Below, piece by piece: positions 1 to 6,637 of a DNA stretch of 8,368 nucleotides (position 1 is the first letter of the stretch; every line of letters starts with the position of its first letter). Both the position numbers and the translations under genes were made by a program. A model generated the notes under the pieces. It was not told where the DNA came from, did not search any database, and saw only the letters and a list, made by a program, of their open reading frames with translations. Source of the stretch: Ktedonobacter sp. 13_1_20CM_4_53_11. Its GTDB lineage: Bacteria; Chloroflexota; Ktedonobacteria; Ktedonobacterales; Ktedonobacteraceae. The stretch spans positions 3,594-11,961 of the forward strand of contig MNIY01000211.1 of the NCBI GenBank assembly GCA_001919995.1, given 5' to 3'.

Positions 1-1
1 A

Positions 2-889
2 AAAAATGTGCCCGGCATCCCAGTTCAGCGAGGCACCGATCGTGAGTGCATCTTCCTAGTCGTTTCCCGGAGTTTTTTTCGAACCATGGGCATACGTATC
101 ATGCATGGCCGCGACTTCGCGGCGCAGGACGATGAAAAGGCACCAAAAGTCGCGATCGTGAATGAGGCCATGGCTCACTTCTACTTCCCGACGACAGATC
201 CGGTAGGGCGCACATTTCAAGTGGAGAGCAGCGATTTCCCGGTGCCTTTGGTTGTAGTTGGGCTAGTGCGGAATACGAAATATAGAAGCCTAAAGGAAGC
301 GTCGCCCCGCATCATTTACCTGCCAGCCTTGCAAACTCCTGGTCCCTTCGAAGGAGCCAATTTCGAGATACGAACAACTGGTGATCCTCAGCGGATGGCT
401 GACCTCCTATGGGACGTGGCGCGTGCGGAGAGCCCGTATTTGCGGTTCGAAGGATTTGGCACTCAGGAGCAGCTTGTGGATGCAACGATTGCGCAGGACC
501 GCATGTTAGCTGAACTATCCGGTTTCATTGGGTTGTCGGCAGCAATCCTGGTCTGCTTGGGCTTGTACGGACTGACTGCCCATCAGGTGTCCCGACGCAC
601 TGCCGAGATTGGAGTGCGTATGGCTCTTGGCGCTCAACGGCACAAAGTCCTTTCCATGTTGCTCAAGAGTTCCCTAGTGCTGGTAATGGCGGGGTCAGCG
701 GCCGGAATTGGGGCGATCCTATTATCGATGCGACTAGTCGCGAGCCTCTTGTTCGGCGTGCAACCTATCGATGCTGTGACCTTGCTCGCCACACCTCTGA
801 TCCTCGTTGCTATCGGTGCGGCGGCGACCTATTTGCCTGCGCGCCGCGCGACGAAGATCGATCCAATGGTCGCCTTGCGTTACGAATAG
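2..889 (+). CDS. ADOP-family MacB/FtsX-like permease, C-terminal part (5' end outside the window)
   Basis: This is the C-terminal third of a large inner-membrane permease-like protein. The frame is open to the left edge (codons Lys, Asn, then GTG at 8), so no start is visible and the GTG at 8 is very unlikely to be one. Counting from that GTG, residues 1-165 are the end of the second periplasmic MacB core domain, with the family motif around DPVGRTF (64-70) and VVVGLVRNTKYRSL (82-95). Three predicted membrane helices follow, at about 170-192, 222-240 and 256-278. Between the first two lies the FtsX cytoplasmic loop RRTAEIGVRMALGA (196-209), which in MacB/FtsX contacts the ATPase. The C-terminus (PARRATKIDPMVALRYE) matches the ends of the two downstream paralogues. 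The stop is 10 bases before the next permease start, so the two are probably one transcript. Transported substrate or force-transmission target is unknown. Family assignment is confident; only the N-terminal architecture is inferred, from the neighbours. Confidence 0.9.
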   Translation, partial: KNVPGIPVQRGTDRECIFLVVSRSFFRTMGIRIMHGRDFAAQDDEKAPKVAIVNEAMAHFYFPTTDPVGRTFQVESSDFPVPLVVVGLVRNTKYRSLKEASPRIIYLPALQTPGPFEGANFEIRTTGDPQRMADLLWDVARAESPYLRFEGFGTQEQLVDATIAQDRMLAELSGFIGLSAAILVCLGLYGLTAHQVSRRTAEIGVRMALGAQRHKVLSMLLKSSLVLVMAGSAAGIGAILLSMRLVASLLFGVQPIDAVTLLATPLILVAIGAAATYLPARRATKIDPMVALRYE

Positions 890-893
890 GAAG
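888..893 (+). promoter_or_regulatory. Ribosome binding site for the second permease
   Basis: AGGAAG lies six bases before the ATG at 900 and overlaps the TAG stop of the upstream permease (887-889). It supports ATG 900 as the true start rather than the in-frame ATG at 807, which would give a 31-residue extension out of frame with, and inside, the upstream coding sequence. The tight spacing suggests translational coupling of the two permeases. Confidence 0.7.
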
Positions 894-899
894 CTAGGC

Positions 900-3608
900 A
901 TGTCCTTGTTGCGGAACATCACAAGCGGGCTTCGATCACTGTTCCAGAAGGAGCAGGTGGACAGGGAACTGAACGAGGAAATGCGGGCTTACTTGGAGAT
1001 GGCAGCCGCCGAAAAGGTGAAGGATGGCTTGAGCCACAGGGAAGCTCGTCGCGCGGTTCGGCTTGAGCAGGGCACTCTCGAAATTACGAAGGAAATCGTT
1101 CGCTCTGCCGGCTGGGAGTCCTTTCTGGAGACGTGCTGGCACGATCTCCGCTTCGCACTTCGAACACTGTATAAGTCGCCCGGATTCACCGCTGTAGTTG
1201 TGCTGACGCTTGCTCTCGGTATCGGGGCTAACACCGCGATCTTCCAATTGCTGGATGCGGTTCGGTTGAGAACCTTGCCTGTTCCGAGGCCCGAAGAGTT
1301 GGGCCAAATTCAAGTTCGCGGCGGAAATCACGGATTTGGCGTTAGCAGAACAAGTTCCGACCTCACTTACCCGCTTTTCGAGCAAATTCGGTCCCGTCAG
1401 GAAGCCTTTTCCGGCGTTTTTGCCTGGACCGGCAACGATGATGTCCCACTTGGGCAAGGTGCGCAAACGAAGCACGCTCGCGGCCTCTTCGTCAGCGGCG
1501 CCACGTTCACCACACTCGGTGTGTCACCGTATCGCGGACGTCTGTTCACTGAGGAAGACGACTACCCCGGCTGTGGGTTCCCGGGTGCGGTGATCAGCTA
1601 CGCGTTTTGGCAGAGCGAGTTTGGCGGCCAAGACTCCGCAGTCGGAAGCAAGCTTCTCATTGATGGCCAACCCGTCGAAGTTCTCGGCGTGACGCCGCCT
1701 CGCTTCCTCGGCTTGGACGTAGGTACGAACTTCGATCTTGCGGTGCCATTTTGCTCCGTTCCCGCTTTTCACAACTCACCAGTCTTAACCCGGCGCGAAC
1801 TCTTTTGGCTTACCGTGATGGGGCGTCTCAAACCAGGCTGGAGCATCGAGCGCGCCTCCGCGCAACTCGATGCCATTAGCCCCGGTCTATTCGAGGCAAC
1901 CGTCCCGGACGGATATAACGCAAAGTCACAGGAGACGTATCGAGCGTTTCGACTGGCAGCTTATCCGGGCGGAACGGGGGTGAGCGGCCTGCGAGAGAAA
2001 TACGATGCGTCATTGTGGTTGTTGCTCGGGATCACCGGACTCGTGTTGCTGATCGCTTGTGCGAATCTCGCCAACTTGATGCTGGTGCGCGCTGGCAGAC
2101 GCGAGCGCGAAATCGCGGTAAGGTTGGCGCTGGGAGCGCCGCGCTGGCGTTTAATCGTTGAATTACTCAGCGAAGGCTGGGTTTTGGCAACAAGCGGGGG
2201 AGTTTTGGGCATTTTGTTCGCGAACGCCTTCAGCAGAACCATCCTCTGGTTGTTGAGCACCCAACGCAACCTTCTGAAACTCAATCTCGATCTGGACTGG
2301 CGCGTATTGGGCTTCACGGCAGCGGTCGTGATGACAACCTGCATGGCCTTCGCTCTTGTGCCGACACTTCGATCTTCTCGATCCCAACCTGTCGACGCGC
2401 TGAAATCGGGAAGCCGAGGGATGACCGCCGGGCGCGAACGCTTTTCCTTCCAGCGCATTCTCGTGGTTCTGCAAATCGCCGTTTCCTTGGTGCTGCTCGT
2501 TGGCGCTCTGCTATTTGTTCGTAGCTTCCGAAATCTCGCCACTCTCGATCCGGGATTCCAGGAAAAAAACATCCTTTTTGCTTTCATCAACCTGGAATCC
2601 CTACGTTTGCCCAATGTGGCGCAGTACCAACATCTTGCGGACGACTTGCTCGAGCAGATTCGTTCCATTCCGCAGGTGGAATCTGCAGCCACTTCCACGC
2701 ACGTACCGCTCGACGGCAGCAGTTGGACACTGGGCATCCACGTCAGAGACCTGGACACCTGGTCCAAATTCACGTGGGTGAGTCCCGGATATTTCCAGAC
2801 CATGCGAGTCCCACTGCTTGCCGGGCGCGACTTTAATGACCTGGATACACCGACGGCTCCGCGCGTGGCTGTCGTCAATGAAGCTTTTGTCCGAAAGTAT
2901 CTCGGAGGCGCGAATCCAATTGGCATGACGATGCGAACAGCCGCCGAGCCGAATTATCCATCGGAGGTGTATCAAATCGTCGGTATCGTGAAGGGCGCGA
3001 AGTACGCGACATTGCGGGAGGAGATACCGCCGGAGAGTTTCGGTGTGGCATCGCAATTTCCAGCCGGCCAAACCTGGATGAGCGTTTTCATCCGCTCCTC
3101 GTCATCGCCTGCGACCGTGATTCCCGCCCTGCGAGAAAAGATTAGCCAGGTCAATCCTGATATCCGCGCGGAATTCCGAATGTTCCAGAAGGATATTGAA
3201 AACGGCCTGATACGCGAACGCATTATGGCGATGCTATCAGGATTCTTCGGCGCTCTGGCCGCGCTTCTCACCGTAATCGGACTCTATGGAGTGATTTCCT
3301 ACATTGTGAGCATGCGCCGCAATGAAATCGGAATTCGGATGGCTCTCGGCGCAAACCGAGGAAATGTGGTTGGCCTCATCCTGCAGCAAACAGTAGTGCT
3401 CCTGGCTCTTGGCGTTACCGTCGGCGTGGCTCTCGCGCTTGCCGCTACGCGCGGCGCAAGTTCGCTTCTCTTTGGCCTGCAACCGCACGATCCCCTGACG
3501 TTCACTGCAGCAGGCGTGCTACTAATTGGCGTCGCGCTCATCGCAAGTTTTGTTCCAGCCTGCCGCGCCTCTCGCGTTGATCCGATGGTGGCGTTGCATT
3601 ACGAGTAA
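900..3608 (+). CDS. ADOP-family MacB/FtsX-like permease (complete, 902 aa)
   Basis: This is an inner-membrane protein of the acidobacterial duplicated orphan permease type, a MacB/FtsX-like permease duplicated within one chain and not paired with an ATPase. The start at ATG 900 has a good ribosome site and gives MSLLRNITSGLRSL, matching the start of the next paralogue. In order: a charged, helical, probably cytoplasmic N-terminal segment (1-94) with RSAGWESFLETCW (68-80); membrane helix 1 (about 96-118, TLALGIGANTAIF); periplasmic MacB core domain 1 (about 130-368); helices at about 371-393, 421-449, 467-489 and 519-541; core domain 2 (about 545-770); final helices at about 777-803, 826-850 and 864-886. 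Two FtsX cytoplasmic loops are intact: RREREIAVRLALGA (400-413) and RRNEIGIRMALGA (806-818). The LLDAVRLRTLPV stretch after helix 1 and core domain 1 differ clearly from the third permease, so the pair are old paralogues. Substrate and energy source are unknown. It follows the first permease by 10 bases, probably in an operon. Confidence 0.93.
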   Translation: MSLLRNITSGLRSLFQKEQVDRELNEEMRAYLEMAAAEKVKDGLSHREARRAVRLEQGTLEITKEIVRSAGWESFLETCWHDLRFALRTLYKSPGFTAVVVLTLALGIGANTAIFQLLDAVRLRTLPVPRPEELGQIQVRGGNHGFGVSRTSSDLTYPLFEQIRSRQEAFSGVFAWTGNDDVPLGQGAQTKHARGLFVSGATFTTLGVSPYRGRLFTEEDDYPGCGFPGAVISYAFWQSEFGGQDSAVGSKLLIDGQPVEVLGVTPPRFLGLDVGTNFDLAVPFCSVPAFHNSPVLTRRELFWLTVMGRLKPGWSIERASAQLDAISPGLFEATVPDGYNAKSQETYRAFRLAAYPGGTGVSGLREKYDASLWLLLGITGLVLLIACANLANLMLVRAGRREREIAVRLALGAPRWRLIVELLSEGWVLATSGGVLGILFANAFSRTILWLLSTQRNLLKLNLDLDWRVLGFTAAVVMTTCMAFALVPTLRSSRSQPVDALKSGSRGMTAGRERFSFQRILVVLQIAVSLVLLVGALLFVRSFRNLATLDPGFQEKNILFAFINLESLRLPNVAQYQHLADDLLEQIRSIPQVESAATSTHVPLDGSSWTLGIHVRDLDTWSKFTWVSPGYFQTMRVPLLAGRDFNDLDTPTAPRVAVVNEAFVRKYLGGANPIGMTMRTAAEPNYPSEVYQIVGIVKGAKYATLREEIPPESFGVASQFPAGQTWMSVFIRSSSSPATVIPALREKISQVNPDIRAEFRMFQKDIENGLIRERIMAMLSGFFGALAALLTVIGLYGVISYIVSMRRNEIGIRMALGANRGNVVGLILQQTVVLLALGVTVGVALALAATRGASSLLFGLQPHDPLTFTAAGVLLIGVALIASFVPACRASRVDPMVALHYE

Positions 3609-3613
3609 CTCAT

Positions 3614-3628
3614 GGCTCTTTCAGAGCC
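3614..3628 (+). other. Small perfect hairpin just after the second permease stop
   Basis: GGCTCT (3614-3619) and AGAGCC (3623-3628) are perfect reverse complements around a three-base loop, five bases after the TAA stop. No T-run follows, so it does not look like a classical intrinsic terminator. It could stabilise the 3' end of an mRNA or act together with the larger inverted repeat downstream. The structure is directly visible; any role is inference. Confidence 0.4.
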
Positions 3629-3640
3629 GCAACGAAGGAT

Positions 3641-3696
3641 GAAAATAGCCGCTCGCTGCTGAGCCAATCGTTTCAATGAGGTACGCGGCTATTTTC
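3641..3696 (+). repeat. 12-bp perfect inverted repeat in the gap between permeases two and three
   Basis: GAAAATAGCCGC (3641-3652) and GCGGCTATTTTC (3685-3696) are exact reverse complements separated by 32 bases. As RNA this is a 12-bp stem, extendable by a G-U and an A-U pair at the base, with an A-run in the 5' arm and a U-run in the 3' arm. That layout is compatible with a bidirectional intrinsic terminator. The long loop and the lack of a further T-run make this uncertain. The repeat ends 17 bases before the ATG at 3714 and leaves the ribosome site free, so it might instead be a leader structure or an operator. Competing local pairing exists (GCTC 3651-3654 with GAGC 3661-3664). Confidence 0.55.
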
Positions 3697-3699
3697 GTA

Positions 3700-3710
3700 G
3701 GGAGTGAGGG
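3700..3710 (+). promoter_or_regulatory. Ribosome binding site region for the third permease
   Basis: GGGAG (3700-3704) and GAGGG (3706-3710) lie 9 and 3 bases before the ATG at 3714. The first has the more usual spacing. They support ATG 3714, which gives an N-terminus matching the paralogue at 900. Confidence 0.55.
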
Positions 3711-3713
3711 ACC

Positions 3714-6377
3714 ATGTCACTGCTACGAAGCCTATCTCACGGACTTCGGTCGCTGTTCCAAAAGGAGCAGGTCAACAAGGAATTGGACGAGGAACTAAAC
3801 GGCTTCCTCAAGATGGCAGCCGAGGAAAAGATGAAGGAGGGCATGAGCCGTAAGGATGCGCTTCGTGCCGTACGTTTGGAGCGCGGCAGCCTCGAAGTCA
3901 CGAAGGAAGAGGTTCGCTCCGCAGGCTGGGAATCTTTCCTGGAGACGTGCTGGCAGGATTTGCGCTTCGCTGCTCGCATTCTGCGCAAGAGCCCCGTTTT
4001 TACCGCAGTGGCTGTACTGACGCTGACCCTCGGCATCGGGGCGACCACAGCAATCTTCAGCGTGGTCGATGCCGTGTTGATCCGCTCGCTTCCCTATCGC
4101 GACCCGCAGCGTCTCGTTTCCTTCTTTGAAGACTTGGGCAAGTTGGGCTATCCGCGAATCCGTGTTTCTCCGCCAACCTATCTCGACCTGAAGGCGCAGG
4201 ATCGCGTATTCGAAGACGTAGCGGCCGTGAACGAAACAGGATTCAATTTCAGCCGTGACGCGGGTGACGCAAGACAGTTGTCCGGCGCCCTGGTGACCTG
4301 CAACCTTTTCGCGCTGCTGGGCGCAGAACCCTTGATCGGAACTACATTTCTTCCAGAGGAGGACCGGCCCGGCGCAAATCACGTTGTGTTGCTCAGTTTT
4401 TCCCTTTGGCAAAGCGAATTCGCAGGAAGTGAGCGAATTATTGGCCAGACGATTCGCCTGAATGACGAGCCTTACACAGTCAAGGGCGTGATGCGCCCTG
4501 GTTTTTCTTTTCCCGACAAGGAAATCGGCCCCGTCCAGGTCTGGGTGCCTCGCGCATTTACCTCGCAAGAACTGGCCGCTCGCACTGCGCGATATCTGAT
4601 CGCTGTTGGCAGGCTGCGGTCCGGAATTTCTCTCGACGAAGTCAACGCCGACTTACGCGTCTTAGCCGACCAAGACATACGACAATACCCAAACGACATG
4701 CAGGGGGTAAGCCGCTTCTTCGCCGAACCGCTGCAGGAGAGCAATACTCATGATGCTAAGCGCGGACTCTTCATGTTGATGACCGCGGTCGGGTTCATCC
4801 TGCTGATCGCATGCGCCAACGTGGCGAATCTGTTGCTCTCTCGATCTGTAAACAGGCGGGGTGAGATTGTCTTGCGCGCGGCGCTTGGAGCGACCACCAG
4901 TCGTATCGTTCGCCAGCTTCTAGCCGAGAGCGCGCTGCTTTCCGTCCTAGGTGGAGTGTTGGGCTCCAGCGTCGCCATTAGCAGCTTCGCATTGCTGAAG
5001 CATCTGATACCCGAAGATCTTCGGCACACAACTTCTTTAACCTTCAACCTGCCGGTCTTCGGCTTCAGTGTCCTCGTTTCGCTCGTAAGCGGCTCGCTGT
5101 TTGGTCTGGCGCCCGCGCGGCAGACCGCAAAGGTCGATCTAAACCAGGCACTGCGGGAAGGTGGGCGCAGGAGCGCCGGCTCACGACAAAAGTTGAGCGA
5201 CGTATTCGTTGCCGCAGAAATGGCACTCTCGCTGGTGCTCCTGGTTTGCGCAGGGCTAGTCCTGAAGAGCCTCTGGAATCTGCGGCGCGTCGACCCCGGA
5301 TTTCAACCAGCTCACGTGCTGACCCTCGATTTCGACTTGGCCGAACCAAAATATCGGGATGGGCTGCAGCGGACACAATTTTTGGAACGAGTCCTCGACG
5401 GTACCAGAACGCTCCCTGGAGTGCAGAGCGCAGGACTTACTGGCGGCATGCCGTTGACCTCGAAAGGCGGGTTGCGTGAAGAGGCCACACCAGAGGGTTC
5501 GCGCACATGGAACGAGACTCCTGCCACAGTGGTTTATCGCGTCATTACGCCGGGACTTCTGGAGACATTGAAAATTCCGCTCATCCGCGGTCGATTGTTC
5601 GACAGTCGCGACGGGGAACAGCAGCCCCAGGTGGTCATCATCAACCAAAAGGCGGCGCAGGACTTTTGGCCCAACCAGGATCCCATTGGAAAGCGATTGA
5701 AATTTGGAAGAGCGGACGGCAACTCGCCGTGGCTTCAAGTGGTGGGGGTGACGCGCGATATCAAAGAGGTTGGGCTCAACGAGCCTACGCGCTACGAAGT
5801 CTACTGTCCGTATTCACAGTCAAGGGATACTTGGGAGTGGCCGCGATTTCTTGTTCTGCGTACGACCGGTGAACCTCTGCAATTTCAGGAAGAATTACGG
5901 CGCTTGGTCGCTGGCATCGACCCTCAAGAGCCGCTCAACCACGTGATGACGATGAGCGAAATCATGGATCGCGAGGCTTCGCAGACGGTTACGCAAGCTG
6001 CTCTGCTGAGCGGACTTGCCGCGTTGGCGTTGATTATCGCCGGGGTTGGCATATATGGCGTCATGGCATATCTGGTGTCACAGCGCATCAACGAAATGGG
6101 CATTCGCATGGCGCTTGGAGCGCGTCCACGCAACATCTTGAGTCTCGTGCTAAGCCACGGAACGAGGCTCGTTCTAGCTGGGGTAGCGACAGGCATAGTC
6201 ATCGCATGTACGCTCACCCGGTTAATGGGCACTCTCCTTTTTGGCGTGAGCCCATTTGACCCGGTCACGTTTGCGGCTGTGACTCTTGTGCTGACGTTTG
6301 TCGCACTGGCTGCCTGTTACATCCCGGCGCGACGCGCGACGCGTGTCGACCCCATAGTGGCCTTGCGTTACGAATAG
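3714..6377 (+). CDS. ADOP-family MacB/FtsX-like permease (complete, 887 aa)
   Basis: This is the third permease of the array and has the full ADOP architecture. An N-terminal charged, helical segment (1-94; RSLFQKEQV at 12-20, RSAGWESFLETCW at 68-80) leads into membrane helix 1 (about 96-119, TLGIGATTAIFSVVDAVLIRSLPY). Then come periplasmic MacB core domain 1 (about 128-345), helices at about 351-375, 403-429, 447-469 and 498-518, core domain 2 (about 525-755, with DPIGKRLKFG at 656-665), and final helices at about 762-788, 814-838 and 849-871. FtsX cytoplasmic loops sit at about 381-393 (RRGEIVLRAALGA) and 791-803 (RINEMGIRMALGA). The C-terminus PARRATRVDPIVALRYE closely matches that of the first permease. 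No ABC ATPase gene is visible nearby. ADOP proteins have no established substrate; roles in export, lipoprotein handling or envelope signalling are inferences from MacB, LolC/E and FtsX. The 105-base leader with an inverted repeat means it may be transcribed separately from the upstream pair. Confidence 0.94.
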   Translation: MSLLRSLSHGLRSLFQKEQVNKELDEELNGFLKMAAEEKMKEGMSRKDALRAVRLERGSLEVTKEEVRSAGWESFLETCWQDLRFAARILRKSPVFTAVAVLTLTLGIGATTAIFSVVDAVLIRSLPYRDPQRLVSFFEDLGKLGYPRIRVSPPTYLDLKAQDRVFEDVAAVNETGFNFSRDAGDARQLSGALVTCNLFALLGAEPLIGTTFLPEEDRPGANHVVLLSFSLWQSEFAGSERIIGQTIRLNDEPYTVKGVMRPGFSFPDKEIGPVQVWVPRAFTSQELAARTARYLIAVGRLRSGISLDEVNADLRVLADQDIRQYPNDMQGVSRFFAEPLQESNTHDAKRGLFMLMTAVGFILLIACANVANLLLSRSVNRRGEIVLRAALGATTSRIVRQLLAESALLSVLGGVLGSSVAISSFALLKHLIPEDLRHTTSLTFNLPVFGFSVLVSLVSGSLFGLAPARQTAKVDLNQALREGGRRSAGSRQKLSDVFVAAEMALSLVLLVCAGLVLKSLWNLRRVDPGFQPAHVLTLDFDLAEPKYRDGLQRTQFLERVLDGTRTLPGVQSAGLTGGMPLTSKGGLREEATPEGSRTWNETPATVVYRVITPGLLETLKIPLIRGRLFDSRDGEQQPQVVIINQKAAQDFWPNQDPIGKRLKFGRADGNSPWLQVVGVTRDIKEVGLNEPTRYEVYCPYSQSRDTWEWPRFLVLRTTGEPLQFQEELRRLVAGIDPQEPLNHVMTMSEIMDREASQTVTQAALLSGLAALALIIAGVGIYGVMAYLVSQRINEMGIRMALGARPRNILSLVLSHGTRLVLAGVATGIVIACTLTRLMGTLLFGVSPFDPVTFAAVTLVLTFVALAACYIPARRATRVDPIVALRYE

Positions 6378-6411
6378 TTCGCAGTTTTGGATGAGCGTGC
6401 GGTGCATAGCC

Positions 6412-6431
6412 TTTATCCCAATTTATCCCAA
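6412..6431. repeat. 10-bp perfect tandem duplication (TTTATCCCAA twice)
   Basis: TTTATCCCAA occurs at 6412-6421 and again directly at 6422-6431, about 35 bases after the stop of the third permease. Only two copies are present. It is most simply a small slippage duplication, though a paired protein-binding site cannot be excluded. Confidence 0.55.
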
Positions 6432-6584
6432 TCATCGAATTGCCTGCCCCAGCGGTCCACGAAACCGCCTACTCAGTGTGGCAGATTACTTCCGTGTAGC
6501 CCGTGACTCGGGCGCTATCTCAAAGATGCGTTACTGATCCGCCTACGAACAGGTCACTTCACCCTAGAGCCGCCTGGATGTGCA

Positions 6585-6606
6585 CTGCCGCGAAAGGTGG
6601 CGGCAG
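6585..6606. terminator. 7-bp GC-rich hairpin downstream of the minus-strand gene (weak terminator candidate)
   Basis: CTGCCGC (6585-6591) and GCGGCAG (6600-6606) form a perfect 7-bp stem with an 8-base loop. It lies about 31 bases beyond the stop codon of the minus-strand SpeE-like gene, where a terminator would be expected. No T-run follows on the minus strand, so intrinsic termination is doubtful. It may only be a 3'-end stabilising structure. Confidence 0.25.
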
Positions 6607-6637
6607 AAACCCGGCGAGTACTCCGTATGCAGCTGAT

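Larger units (their letters stand above)
6378..6637. other. Non-coding convergent intergenic stretch
   Basis: These 260 bases lie between two genes that end towards each other. I see no convincing coding sequence, no RNA gene and no strong intrinsic terminator with a T-run for either gene. It holds a 10-bp tandem duplication (6412-6431), a weak hairpin at 6452-6468 (GCGGT/ACCGC), a bulged hairpin at 6497-6517 and a 7-bp hairpin at 6585-6606. Confidence 0.6.

Noticed and set aside
6..10. ATG at 6 and GTG at 8 as starts of the first gene
   Set aside because: ATG 6 is in another frame. The GTG frame is open to the left edge, and the protein starts in the middle of a periplasmic core domain, so the gene is truncated by the window.
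807..899. In-frame ATG at 807 that would extend the second permease by 31 residues
   Set aside because: The extension is an arginine-rich shadow of the upstream permease's coding sequence. ATG 900 has a proper ribosome site and matches the N-terminus of the third permease.
1961..2926. Long minus-strand open frame (321 codons) inside the second permease
   Set aside because: The product is arginine- and serine-rich low-complexity translation antisense to a clearly conserved permease. It is an artefact of codon bias.
3671..3695. Possible promoter TTTCAA / TATTTT before the third permease
   Set aside because: The spacing is about 13 bases, too short for a standard sigma-70 promoter, and the TATTTT is part of the 12-bp inverted repeat.
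3795..4568. Minus-strand open frame (257 codons) inside the third permease
   Set aside because: It is antisense to conserved ADOP sequence, has no recognisable domain, and is best explained as a shadow frame.
6497..6517. Hairpin TAGCCCG / CGGGCGCTA as a terminator of the third permease
   Set aside because: The stem has a two-base bulge and is not followed by a T-run. It is also about 120 bases past the stop, so it is too weak to call.
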